DNA of 64,000 nucleotides from Hyphomicrobiales bacterium. GTDB taxonomy: Bacteria; Pseudomonadota; Alphaproteobacteria; Rhizobiales; Rhizobiaceae. How positions within the stretch are numbered: position 1 is the first letter of the stretch; each line of letters opens with the position of its first letter. The notes beneath the pieces are model-generated. The model ran no database searches and was not told the origin of the DNA. It saw only the letters and a list, made by a program, of their open reading frames with translations. Positions 35,592-44,666 of this stretch are shown here, one piece after another. Position numbers and translations under genes: made by a program. The stretch lies in the NCBI GenBank assembly GCA_900473685.1, contig UCNE01000026.1, positions 56,233 to 120,232 of the forward strand, read 5' to 3'.

Positions 35592-37205
35592 ATGATCAGC
35601 ACCGGCATGTATCTGACGAAACTGCTGACATCCTATGGCGTCGACACAGTCTTCGGTATTCCGGGGGTGCATACGGTCGAGCTGTATCGCGGGCTGGCGG
35701 GCAGTGCGATCCGGCATGTGACGCCGCGCCATGAGCAGGGGGCAGGGTTCATGGCCGATGGCTATGCGCGGGCGACAGGCAAGCCGGGAGTATGCTTCAT
35801 CATTACCGGGCCGGGCATGACCAATATCGTCACGGCGATGGGCCAGGCCTATGGTGACAGCATTCCGATGCTGGTGATTTCGACCGTCAATGCCCATGGT
35901 CGCATGGGCTCGGGCGAGGGCTGGTTGCACGAGCTTCCGAACCAGCAGGCGCTGGTGAGCGGCGTTTCTGCCTTCAGCTGCACCGTCAACAGGCCAGAGG
36001 ATCTGGCACCAGCGCTGGCACGAGCTTTCGGCATCTTCGACAGCGCCCGGCCGCGGCCGGTGCATATCGAGTTGCCGATCAACGTCATGCTGGCTTCGGC
36101 CGAGCATATGGCTGTTCCTGAAAAACCCGTTCGTTTGTCGCGGCCGGCGGGGGATGCCGATGCGTTAAAGGCGGCGGCAGTCTTGCTCGACGCGGCGAAG
36201 AGCCCGGTTATTCTCGCTGGTGGCGGCGCGATCGGTGCCGCGGCACAGATCCGGGCGCTGGCGGAAAAGATCGATGCGCCTGTGATAATGACCACCAATG
36301 GGCGGGGCATCCTGCCACCGGGGCATACGCTGGCGGTCAATCTTTCGGCCAGCATGCCGGCCACCCGCGCGCTGATCGAGACTGCCGACGTGGTGCTCGG
36401 CATTGGCACGGAACTCGGGCCGACCGACTACGATTTTTACGAGGACGGGTTCTTTTCCATCCCCGGCATCTTTGTTCGCATCGATATCGATCCGGCCCAA
36501 TTGATGCGGACGCGGGCGCCCGAGATCGGCATCATCGGCGATGCGGCGGCATGCGCGGCCGCCTTGCTGGATTTGGTCCCGGCGGGGTCACGGGAGGGGG
36601 CTGCGCGGGCAGCGCAGGTCGAAACGCTTGTCCATCGTGACGTTCCGGCTGTCATGCTCGATGACCTGATCATTCTCGAAACGATCCGCGACACGTTGCC
36701 GGAGGTGTTGATCGCCGGAGATTCCACACAGCTCATCTATGCCGGGAATACGGCCTATGAAGCCGCGTCGCCGGGCTCCTACTTCAACTCGGCGACCGGT
36801 TACGGGACACTTGGTTACGGCCTTCCTGCCGGTATTGGCGCAAAGGTTGGGCGGCCGGAGCGGCCGGTGGTGGTATTGGCCGGAGATGGCGGTGTGCAGT
36901 TTTCATTGGCCGAGCTTGCCTCGGCGATGGAGGCGAAAGCACCGGTCATCCTGATGCTGCACGACAATGGCGGCTACGGCGAGATCAAGTCCTACATGGT
37001 GGCGAAAAACATCCCACCGCTCGGCGTTGATCTGCACACGCCGGATTTCATCGCCATCGGCCGCGCCTATGGCTGGCATGCCGAGCGGCTGGAAAGCTTC
37101 GACGGTTTGAAAGCGTCGCTCGAGGCGGCTCAGGCGCGGGACGTGCCGACGATGCTAGTGTTCGGCGACGCTTTTCGCGCACAGGCGGCCGGCGGCAAGC
37201 GTTGA
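35592..37205 (+). CDS. aruI: TPP-dependent decarboxylase, 5-guanidino-2-oxopentanoate (2-ketoarginine) decarboxylase-like
   Basis: 537 residues in three domains of the acetolactate synthase type. The TPP-activating glutamate is E48 in R-H-E-Q-G-A-G-F; the cofactor Mg motif begins G-D-G-G at 431-434 and runs to the following D-N-G-G-Y. V-F-G-I-P-G-V-H-T-V-E-L-Y near the start resembles Pseudomonas AruI, which converts 2-ketoarginine to 4-guanidinobutanal in the arginine transaminase route. ATG 35592 has G-A-G-G-A-A upstream. The DDAH-like gene and a cation-type transporter nearby agree with a guanidino substrate. No AruH-like transaminase is in the window. Another 2-keto acid substrate is possible. 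Confidence 0.78.
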   Translation: MISTGMYLTKLLTSYGVDTVFGIPGVHTVELYRGLAGSAIRHVTPRHEQGAGFMADGYARATGKPGVCFIITGPGMTNIVTAMGQAYGDSIPMLVISTVNAHGRMGSGEGWLHELPNQQALVSGVSAFSCTVNRPEDLAPALARAFGIFDSARPRPVHIELPINVMLASAEHMAVPEKPVRLSRPAGDADALKAAAVLLDAAKSPVILAGGGAIGAAAQIRALAEKIDAPVIMTTNGRGILPPGHTLAVNLSASMPATRALIETADVVLGIGTELGPTDYDFYEDGFFSIPGIFVRIDIDPAQLMRTRAPEIGIIGDAAACAAALLDLVPAGSREGAARAAQVETLVHRDVPAVMLDDLIILETIRDTLPEVLIAGDSTQLIYAGNTAYEAASPGSYFNSATGYGTLGYGLPAGIGAKVGRPERPVVVLAGDGGVQFSLAELASAMEAKAPVILMLHDNGGYGEIKSYMVAKNIPPLGVDLHTPDFIAIGRAYGWHAERLESFDGLKASLEAAQARDVPTMLVFGDAFRAQAAGGKR

Positions 37206-37309
37206 TCAGCCAGCCAACCGGGGCAGCGATGACAGTTACATGCCGCGCATCTTGAAGTTCGCCACCTGATGTAATACCTTTGTAAAAACATTCCTTACCG
37301 AGGTTTACG

Positions 37310-37543
37310 ATGAGCGCGACGGTGACGACCAAGGGGCAGGTGACGATTCCGAAGCCCGTGCGGGATTTTCTCGGTATCGTGCCGGGAACGCGGGTCGATT
37401 TTCAGCGTGCTGCCGATGGCAGCGTTGTGCTGATCCGCGCCGACGAAAAGCGCCCTGCAAGCCGTTTCAGCAAGCTGCGTGGCCATGCCGGCAAGGGCCT
37501 GAGCACCGATGCCATCATGGCTTTGACGCGCGGTGACGAGTGA
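37310..37543 (+). CDS. vapB: AbrB/MazE-type antitoxin
   Basis: 77 residues with the swapped-hairpin motif T-V-T-T-K-G-Q-V-T-I-P-K-P-V-R (about 4-18) for DNA binding and a disordered C-terminal tail that should wrap the toxin. The stop overlaps the toxin start by 4 nt (GTGA). Inverted G-T-A-A-A/T-T-T-A-C sequences just upstream may be its autoregulatory site. ATG 37310; ribosome site G-A-G-G. Confidence 0.9.
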   Translation: MSATVTTKGQVTIPKPVRDFLGIVPGTRVDFQRAADGSVVLIRADEKRPASRFSKLRGHAGKGLSTDAIMALTRGDE

Positions 37544-37944
37544 CGCTGGTTGATACCAATGTCCTGCTCGACGTGGTGACCGACGACCCGGTCTGGGCGG
37601 ACTGGTCGATCGAGCAGCTGGAGGCCGCTGCCCTGCGCGGGCCGCTTCTGATCAATGATGTCGTTTATGCGGAGCTGGCGGTGCGCTACGAGCGCATCGA
37701 GCGGCTGGACGCCTTTCTTTCCGAAGCCGGAATCGATATGGCCGCCCTGCCGCGGGCTGCACTTTTTCTGGCGGGCAAGGTGTTCCAGACGTATCGCAAA
37801 TCAGGCGGTCCCCGCACCGGCGTCTTGCCGGACTTTTTCATTGGCGCGCATGCGGCTGTCGACCGGCTGGACCTTTTGACGAGGGATACGGCGCGGTACC
37901 GGACGTATTTCCCGACTGTGAAGCTGATCACGCCGGACCGTTAG
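37540..37944 (+). CDS. vapC: PIN-domain toxin ribonuclease
   Basis: 134 residues with the PIN acidic cluster: V-D-T-N-V at the start, Y-A-E-L-A-V near 46-51, and P-D-F-F-I-G-A-H plus T-R-D near 100-116. VapC toxins cut specific RNAs, often initiator tRNA or rRNA, when freed from the antitoxin. The start is GTG 37540 overlapping the antitoxin stop. A pair of this kind in a metabolic chromosome region is common in rhizobia. Confidence 0.9.
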   Translation: MTLVDTNVLLDVVTDDPVWADWSIEQLEAAALRGPLLINDVVYAELAVRYERIERLDAFLSEAGIDMAALPRAALFLAGKVFQTYRKSGGPRTGVLPDFFIGAHAAVDRLDLLTRDTARYRTYFPTVKLITPDR

Positions 37945-37949
37945 GAAAA

Positions 37950-37974
37950 GGGCCGGACAATCTCTGCCCGGCCC
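37950..37974 (-). terminator. Terminator between vapC and the RND operon
   Basis: G-G-G-C-C-G-G (37950-37956) pairs with C-C-G-G-C-C-C (37968-37974). On the minus strand the stem is followed by C-T-T-T-T, so it best serves the leftward RND operon; it may also slow vapC readthrough. Confidence 0.6.
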
Positions 37975-37982
37975 GTCATTCC

Positions 37983-40900
37983 TCAAATCATGCCGGATTC
38001 CGGCGGGATCGGTTTTTCCTTTGGCTTGTACCCAAATGACCTGAGCGCGACATAGAAGACCGGGGTCAGGAACAGGCCGAGGAACGTCACACCGAGCATG
38101 CCGGAGAAGACGGCCGTGCCGAGCGACTGGCGCATTTCAGCGCCCGGACCCGTGGCGATCATCAACGGCACGACACCCAGAATGAAGGCGAACGCGGTCA
38201 TCAGGATCGGCCGCAGGCGAAGGCGGCTGGCCTCAATGGCGGCATTGACCGGGTTCATGCCGTCATCCTGTGCCTGGCGGGCAAACTCGACGATCAGGAT
38301 GGCGTTCTTCGCGGCAAGACCGATGAGAACGATCAGCCCGATCTGCGTCAGGATGTTGTTGTCCTGCCCCCTTAGATGCACGCCGACCAGCGCCGCAAGC
38401 ACCGCCATCGGCACGACAAGGATGATCGCCAAGGGCAGGATCCAGCTTTCATACTGAGCCGATAGCGCCAGGAAGACGAAGATCACCGAAAGTGCGAAAA
38501 TGAAGATCGCCGTGTTGCCGGTGTTGCGCTCCTGGAAGGCGAGGTCGGTCCATTCGAACGAGGTGCCCGGCGGCAGGATCTTTGCGGCCAACGCCTCCAT
38601 CTTGTCGAGCGCGGTGCCGGTCGAGACGCCGGGTGCCGGATTGCCCTGGATCGGAACCGAGACGTACATGTTGTAGCGCTGGACGAGCGAGGGGCCGGTG
38701 GTGTCGCGGATATCGACCAGCGTTCCGAGCGGTACCAGCGCGCCGGTGGCCGAGCGGACCTTCAGATCGAGAATGTCTTCCCGTTCCAGCCGGAATTGCT
38801 GGTCGGCCTGCGCCCGCACCTGATAGACGCGGCCGAAGGCGTTGAAATCGTTGACGTAGGACGTGCCGAGGTTGATCGACAGCGTTTCGAAGATATTGGG
38901 GATAGGCACGCTCAGCGCCTGCGCCTTGTCGCGGTCGATCGCCAGGAAATATTGCGGGCTGGAGGCGGAGAAGGTGGTGAAGACACCGGTCAGGCCTTCC
39001 GTCTGGTTGGCGGCGCCCATCATCTGGTAGGCAAGGCCCAAGGCCCGGCGCATGTCGGAGCTTTCGCGATCGACGATCTGCATCTTGAAGCCGCCCGAAT
39101 TGCCGATGCCGCGGATCGATGGCGGCGGCACGGCGATGATAAAGGCTTCCTCGATGCTCTGCATCGTGCCGTAGAGCTGGCCGATGATCTGGTTGGCGCC
39201 ATAGCCGTGCTTCAGGCGTTCCTCGAACGTGTCGAAGGCGGCAAACACCACGCCGGAATTCGACGCATTGGTGAAGGTCGCACCGTTGAACCCGGAGAAG
39301 GCGACGGCATTCTTGACGCCCGGCACTTTCAGGATCATGTCGGATGCCCGCTGGATGACGGCGTCGGTCCGGGCAAGCGAGGCGCCTTCGGGCAATTGCA
39401 CGACAACGATCGCGTATCCCTGGTCCATCGTCGGCACGAAGCCACGCGGCACGATCTGCGCCATGTACCAGGTGCCGGCCAGCAAGCCGAAGAAGACCAC
39501 CAGGCTGGCGCCGAGCGCAACCTTCGTCGAGACCAGATGATGCACAACCCAGGAATAGCCGTGGGTCATCCGGTCAAAACCGGTGTTGAAACCATTGGCA
39601 AGGCCTCTGGCTACGCGTGTGAATGGATTGCGGGTTTCGTGATGTTCCTGATGCGGACGAAGGATAAGGGCCGCGAGCGCCGGCGATAGCGTCAGCGAAT
39701 TCAATGCCGAAATTGCCGTCGCCACGGAAATCGTCACGGCAAACTGCAGGTAGAACTGCCCGGATATGCCGGGGATGAAGGCTGTCGGCACGAACACTGC
39801 GATCAGCACCAGCGAGATGGCGATGACGGCGGTGCCGACTTCGTCCATCGTCATATGCGCGGCCTGTTTGGGCGTCATGCCCTTGGCCAGGTTTCGCTCG
39901 ACATTCTCCACCACGACGATCGCATCGTCGACGACGATGCCGATCGCCAGCACCAGGCCGAACAGGGTCAGCATGTTGAGCGAAAAGCCGAAGGCGAGCA
40001 GCAGCGCGAACGTGCCGATCAGCGAGACCGGAATGGCGATGATCGGGATCAGCGCGGTGCGCCAGGATTGCAGGAAAATCAGCACCACGATGGCGACCAG
40101 AATGGCCGCCTCGAGGATGGTCTTATAGACCTCGTTGATCGATTCCGAGATGAATTCGGTCGGGTTATAGACGATGGTGTATTCGAGGCCGGGCGGGAAA
40201 TCCTTCTTCAGGGTTTCCATCGTCGCCTTGATCTGCTCTGCGGCTTCAAGTGCGTTGGTTCCTGGCCGCGAGAAGATGCCCATGGCGACGGCGGCCTTGC
40301 CGTTCAGATAGCTGTTGGTGACATAATCCTTGGCACCAAGTTCGATGCGGGCAACATCCTGCAGCTGGACGAGACGGCCGCTTGCCGTCGACTTGACGAT
40401 GACATAGCGGAATTGGCGGGCATCGCTGAAGCGGCCCTCGGTGGTGACGGTGTACTGGAAGGCATTGTTGCCGGCGTTTGGCGGCCCGCCGATCGAGCCA
40501 CCGGAGACCTGGACGTTCTGGTCGCGCAGTGACTGCACGACATCGCCTGACGTCATGCCGTAGGAGGCAAGTTTTTCCGGGTCGAGCCAGATGCGCAGCG
40601 CATATTCGCGCTCGCCGAACAGAATGACGTCGCCGACGCCCTCGAGCCGGACCAGCTGATCGCGGGCGCGGCTGCGGGCATAGTTGGAGACATAGAGCTG
40701 GTCGTAGCGATCATTCGGCGAGATCAGATGGACGACCATCATCAGGTCGGGGGAACTCTTTGCCGTGGTGATGCCGATGCGGCGGACTTCTTCCGGCAGG
40801 CGCGGTTCGGCGATCGAGACGCGGTTCTGGACGAGCACCTGGGCCTTGTCGAGATCGGTGCCGAGCTTGAACGTGACGGTCAGCGCCATCGAACCATCGG

Positions 40901-41156
40901 CGGTCGAATAGGAGGACATGTAGAGCATGTCCTCGACGCCGTTGATTTCCTGCTCGAGCGGCGTGGAAACCGTATCGGCGATGGTCTCGGCATCGGCGCC
41001 CGGATAGGCGGTGCGGATGACGATGGTCGGCGGGGCGATTTCCGGATATTGGGCGATCGGCAGCTGGAAATAGGCAATGCCACCGACAATCAGGAGCACA
41101 ATCGACAGGACCGATGCGAAGATCGGCCTGTCCACGAAGAAATGGGCAAATCTCAT
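37983..41156 (-). CDS. RND-family multidrug efflux permease (HAE1 type)
   Basis: 1057 residues, full length for AcrB/MexF-type pumps: twelve membrane helices and two large periplasmic loops. The proton-relay aspartates are D410 and D411 in V-V-D-D-A-I-V-V of helix 4. The start M-R-F-A-H-F-F-V-D-R-P-I-F-A is typical. It overlaps the adaptor gene by 4 nt. Inner membrane, exporting drugs or toxic metabolites to an outer-membrane channel. No TolC-like gene or local regulator is adjacent, so it must use a channel encoded elsewhere. Confidence 0.95.
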   Translation of the reverse strand: MRFAHFFVDRPIFASVLSIVLLIVGGIAYFQLPIAQYPEIAPPTIVIRTAYPGADAETIADTVSTPLEQEINGVEDMLYMSSYSTADGSMALTVTFKLGTDLDKAQVLVQNRVSIAEPRLPEEVRRIGITTAKSSPDLMMVVHLISPNDRYDQLYVSNYARSRARDQLVRLEGVGDVILFGEREYALRIWLDPEKLASYGMTSGDVVQSLRDQNVQVSGGSIGGPPNAGNNAFQYTVTTEGRFSDARQFRYVIVKSTASGRLVQLQDVARIELGAKDYVTNSYLNGKAAVAMGIFSRPGTNALEAAEQIKATMETLKKDFPPGLEYTIVYNPTEFISESINEVYKTILEAAILVAIVVLIFLQSWRTALIPIIAIPVSLIGTFALLLAFGFSLNMLTLFGLVLAIGIVVDDAIVVVENVERNLAKGMTPKQAAHMTMDEVGTAVIAISLVLIAVFVPTAFIPGISGQFYLQFAVTISVATAISALNSLTLSPALAALILRPHQEHHETRNPFTRVARGLANGFNTGFDRMTHGYSWVVHHLVSTKVALGASLVVFFGLLAGTWYMAQIVPRGFVPTMDQGYAIVVVQLPEGASLARTDAVIQRASDMILKVPGVKNAVAFSGFNGATFTNASNSGVVFAAFDTFEERLKHGYGANQIIGQLYGTMQSIEEAFIIAVPPPSIRGIGNSGGFKMQIVDRESSDMRRALGLAYQMMGAANQTEGLTGVFTTFSASSPQYFLAIDRDKAQALSVPIPNIFETLSINLGTSYVNDFNAFGRVYQVRAQADQQFRLEREDILDLKVRSATGALVPLGTLVDIRDTTGPSLVQRYNMYVSVPIQGNPAPGVSTGTALDKMEALAAKILPPGTSFEWTDLAFQERNTGNTAIFIFALSVIFVFLALSAQYESWILPLAIILVVPMAVLAALVGVHLRGQDNNILTQIGLIVLIGLAAKNAILIVEFARQAQDDGMNPVNAAIEASRLRLRPILMTAFAFILGVVPLMIATGPGAEMRQSLGTAVFSGMLGVTFLGLFLTPVFYVALRSFGYKPKEKPIPPESGMI

Positions 41157-42307
41157 TGACCGTTCTCCGTCGTCGCGGCGGCTTCAGGCGGCAGGACAAC
41201 CAGTTTGGGATCGACGATCACGCCGGGTCGCAGCCGTGTCAGGCCGTTGACGACAAGCGTTTCGTCGCCCGTCAGGCCTTCGCGAATGACGCGATAACCA
41301 TAGAGCCTCGGCCCAAGGCGAACCGGTTTGGTCGTGAAGCTGCCATCCTCGGCAACGACATAGACGACACGCTGATCCTGGTCCGAGCCGATTGCCTCGT
41401 CAGGCACGAGAATACCCTGATAGGAATTGGACGCGCGGACCTCGACGCGGCCGAACAGGCCAGGCTGCAGCACAAAATCGGGATTATCGAAACGGGCGCG
41501 CACGCGCATCGTGCCGGTCTCCTGATCGACGCGGTTTTCGGCGAAATCGAGCTTGCCCTTGAATGGCTTTTCAGTGCTGTCAGCAATGGTCACCAGAACC
41601 TCGAGCGAACCGCCGCCTTCCTGCAGATTGCTGCCATGTTCGCGCGCCTGGCGGGCATAGTTGAGCAGCCGCCGCTCATCGACATCGAAGTAGAAGTCGA
41701 TCGGATCAAGGGAGACAATCGTTGTCAGCGCCGTCTGGTCGGCTTGCACGAGGTTGCCGACCGAGATCAGCCGGCGGCCGATGCGGCCGCTGAGGGGAGA
41801 GGTGATCTTGGTATATTGAAGATCGAGTTGCGCGCGGGCAAGGCTTGCTTCCGCGCCGCGGACATTGGCCTGCGCCGACAAGAGTTCGCGCCGCCGATCA
41901 TCCAGCGTGGATATCGAAAGCGTCCCTTTCTGTACCAGCGCTTCCGTACGGGTGAACTCCGTTTGCGCGAATGTCAGCGTGGATTTCGCCACCTCCAGTG
42001 AGGATGTGGCAACGTCCAGTGCTGTCTGGAAGGGACGCTGGTCGATGACGAAGAGCGGGTCGCCGGTCTTGACCATCGCGCCATCCTTGAAATCCACCTT
42101 GTCGAGATAACCGCCGACACGTGAGCGTAGCGTCACTTCATCGACAGCCTCGAAGCGGCCGATGAATTCATCGCTATCGACGACATCGCGGACAACCGGT
42201 TTGGCAACGGTGACGGCTGCCTTCGGTTGTTCCTGCGCGAGAGAGGGGCTTGCGGAGATTGTTGTCGAGAAGATCAATAGTGCCGGAACAAGCCAGTGTC
42301 GTACCAT
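41153..42307 (-). CDS. RND efflux periplasmic adaptor (membrane fusion protein)
   Basis: 384 residues with a signal peptide ending about S-P-S-L-A, a lipoyl-like half (V-T-L-R-S-R-V-G-G-Y-L-D-K-V), an alpha-hairpin (about 95-165) and beta-barrel domains. The V-P-D-E-A-I segment near 300 is usual in AcrA/MexE-type adaptors. ATG 42307 has A-A-G-G-G-G upstream; earlier ATGs lack one. First gene of the two-gene pump operon. Confidence 0.93.
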   Translation of the reverse strand: MVRHWLVPALLIFSTTISASPSLAQEQPKAAVTVAKPVVRDVVDSDEFIGRFEAVDEVTLRSRVGGYLDKVDFKDGAMVKTGDPLFVIDQRPFQTALDVATSSLEVAKSTLTFAQTEFTRTEALVQKGTLSISTLDDRRRELLSAQANVRGAEASLARAQLDLQYTKITSPLSGRIGRRLISVGNLVQADQTALTTIVSLDPIDFYFDVDERRLLNYARQAREHGSNLQEGGGSLEVLVTIADSTEKPFKGKLDFAENRVDQETGTMRVRARFDNPDFVLQPGLFGRVEVRASNSYQGILVPDEAIGSDQDQRVVYVVAEDGSFTTKPVRLGPRLYGYRVIREGLTGDETLVVNGLTRLRPGVIVDPKLVVLPPEAAATTENGQ

Positions 42308-42717
42308 GGTAAGCCCCTTGAAGCGCATGAAACACGTTATCCCACGCATGGGCGCAGGGCAGTTCTTGACGTTTTGGATTGGTCAGGCTTGCCGGACTTC
42401 ATGTGATTTCAGGCAGTCTGGGCACGGGCATGACCAAGTCGCGGGCAGTTGAAAATCAGCAGTCATTTCAAGTCGGAAGATGCTTTTGCCGCTGGCTGCT
42501 GCCAGTCATTTAAGCCTTAGCTATATCAAGCAGGCAAGGCTATCTTCACCCTCAACTTACATCATTCGGACATCGTGTCACCCCGGAAAAAACAGGATCC
42601 GGAATGCGGACGTCATTTAAGATTTCCCTTCTGTACCCAGCATGACCCGGCGCTGAGTTGGCTCGCCAGCAAACCGGCGTAAGCCGGGATGCCGAACAGA
42701 ATCCGCTGCCTTGCCGG
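42308..42717. other. Intergenic region, no gene seen
   Basis: 410 bases holding the promoter of the pump operon and the 3' end region of the SDR gene. I see no credible frame, RNA gene or clear operator. It is less regular in base use than its neighbours and may hold decayed sequence. Confidence 0.35.
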
Positions 42718-43458
42718 TCAGACCATGCCGCCATTGGCGCGCAGGACCTGGCCGTTGATCCAGGAGCCATCGGGACCAACGAGGAAGGCGACAGCAGAGG
42801 CGATGTCCTCCGGGGTGCCGAGACGTTCCAGCGGGTTCAGCTTCGCCATATGGGCGATGAGTTCGTCACTCTTGCCGGTGAGGAAGAGACCGGTAGCCGT
42901 CGGGCCGGGTGCCACTGAGTTGACGGTAATGGAGCGGCCGCGCAATTCCTTCGACAGGATCGCAGTCAGCGTCTCGACGGCAGCTTTTGTCGCTGCGTAG
43001 ACACCATAGTTTTCCAGCTTCAGGCCGACGACGCTGGTGGAAAAATTGACGATCCGTCCGCCGTCGCGCAGCCGCTTTGCGGCTTCCCTCAGCGTGTTGA
43101 AGGTACCCTTGAGGTTGACGGCGACCTGGCGGTCGAACAGCGCGTCGGTACTTTCGCCAAGCGAAGACAGTGCCATGATGCCGGCATTGTTGACGAGCAC
43201 GTCGACGCCACCGAAGGCCGCTTCGGCCGCACCGAACATGTGTCGCACGGCCTCAGCATCGCTGACATCGGCCTTTGCGGTCAGCGCGCGGCCGCCTCTG
43301 GCCTCGATTTTTCCAGCCAGTGCCTCGGCCTGAGCGGCATCGCCGGAATAGTTGATGACGACGGTGAAGCCGTCCTTTGCAAGCCGTTCGGCTATGGCGG
43401 CCCCGATGCCGCGCGAAGCGCCGGTGATGATGGCAACCTTGTTCTTGTTGTCTGGCAT
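42718..43458 (-). CDS. SDR-family NAD(P)-dependent oxidoreductase
   Basis: 246-residue classical short-chain dehydrogenase: cofactor motif T-G-A-S-R-G-I-G near 15, N-N-A-G near 90, active-site Y-x-x-x-K in Y-A-A-T-K near 154 with a preceding serine, and a typical C-terminal W-I-N-G-Q. It reduces or oxidises an alcohol/ketone of unknown identity. ATG 43458 has A-A-G-G-A-G-A upstream. Divergent from a LysR gene, which probably controls it. Confidence 0.92.
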   Translation of the reverse strand: MPDNKNKVAIITGASRGIGAAIAERLAKDGFTVVINYSGDAAQAEALAGKIEARGGRALTAKADVSDAEAVRHMFGAAEAAFGGVDVLVNNAGIMALSSLGESTDALFDRQVAVNLKGTFNTLREAAKRLRDGGRIVNFSTSVVGLKLENYGVYAATKAAVETLTAILSKELRGRSITVNSVAPGPTATGLFLTGKSDELIAHMAKLNPLERLGTPEDIASAVAFLVGPDGSWINGQVLRANGGMV

Positions 43459-43579
43459 TTCTTTCTCCTTGATTAACCACACCGCTGTGCGTTTTCGATG
43501 AGGAGAAGATGCAGCTTTTCATTGGGCGGATAATTAGCCAATATTCGGCATCACTATTCGAGAATGGCGAACAATCCAG

Positions 43580-44479
43580 ATGGACAGATTTGAAGCGATG
43601 CGGGTGTTTTCGCGTGTGGTGGAGCGGCGCAGTTTTACGCTGGCCGCCGAAGACACCGGCCTTCCGCGCTCAACCGTGACCGATGCGGTCAAGCAGCTGG
43701 AAGCCCGGCTTGGCGTGCGCCTTCTCCAGCGGACGACCCGGCATGTCAGCCCGACGCTTGACGGCGAGGCCTATTACCGGCGCTGTCTGACCATCCTGTC
43801 TGACATCGAAGATGCCGAAAGCGCCTTTGCCGGTACCAAGCCGAAGGGGCTGTTGCGCGTCGATGTGCATGGCAAGCTGGCGCGGCATTTTGTTCTGCCC
43901 GGACTGCCGGCCTTCCTCAAGGAATATCCGGACATCCAGATGTATATGAGCGAAGGCGACAAGCTGGTCGATCTGATCCGTGAAGGGATCGACTGCGTGC
44001 TGCGCGTCGGTGACCTGCAGGACAGCGACATGATAGCCCGGCGCGTCGCCCTTCTGGAGGAAGTGACCTGCGTCTCGCCGGACTATATCGCCCGCTTCGG
44101 CCTGCCGCAGAGCATCGACGATCTGAGTGGGCACCAGATGATCGGCTTCTGGTCGACGGCGATCGGTGGCCTGCTGCCGCTGGAGTTCACGGTAGGCGGC
44201 GGCATCCGCACTGTTTCGCTGCCGGCCGTCATTTCCGTCAACGGTGCCGATACACTGGCGGCGGCTGCGCGGCTGGGGCTCGGCATCATGCAGGCGCCGC
44301 GCTATTCCCTGGAGGACGACCTGAGACAAGGCACACTTGTTGCCATCCTGCCGGACAATCGGCCGACCCGCACGCCTGTCTCGTTGCTCTATCCCCGCAG
44401 CCGCCAATTGTCGCCGCGCGTACGCGTTTTCATCGACTGGCTGTCACGCGAATTTGTCACACGGCAGGACGAAATTTAA
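43580..44479 (+). CDS. LysR-family regulator
   Basis: 299 residues with helix-turn-helix A-M-R-V-F-S-R-V-V-E-R-R-S-F-T-L-A-A and V-T-D-A-V-K-Q-L-E near the N-terminus and a LysR substrate-binding domain. It is of the type that controls a divergently placed SDR or quinone oxidoreductase gene, as here. The 120-bp gap contains a repeated T-A-T-T-C-G (about 43544-43562), a possible binding site. The inducer is unknown. Confidence 0.9.
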   Translation: MDRFEAMRVFSRVVERRSFTLAAEDTGLPRSTVTDAVKQLEARLGVRLLQRTTRHVSPTLDGEAYYRRCLTILSDIEDAESAFAGTKPKGLLRVDVHGKLARHFVLPGLPAFLKEYPDIQMYMSEGDKLVDLIREGIDCVLRVGDLQDSDMIARRVALLEEVTCVSPDYIARFGLPQSIDDLSGHQMIGFWSTAIGGLLPLEFTVGGGIRTVSLPAVISVNGADTLAAAARLGLGIMQAPRYSLEDDLRQGTLVAILPDNRPTRTPVSLLYPRSRQLSPRVRVFIDWLSREFVTRQDEI

Positions 44480-44666
44480 AAAGACTGCGGTTGAACCTTG
44501 CCTTTTGGCGGCAGCTTACCCACATGCGCGGCAGCTTTAGAGGCCATCCCCTCGCACGTCCTCCCCGCACGGCCGGTCCATCCGAATCCGCCGTTCCCAA
44601 ATCGATTCCAGATCGACGGGTTATGCGTTAGACGTGTGAATGTCCGCAGGAACCAAGGAAATCCAC

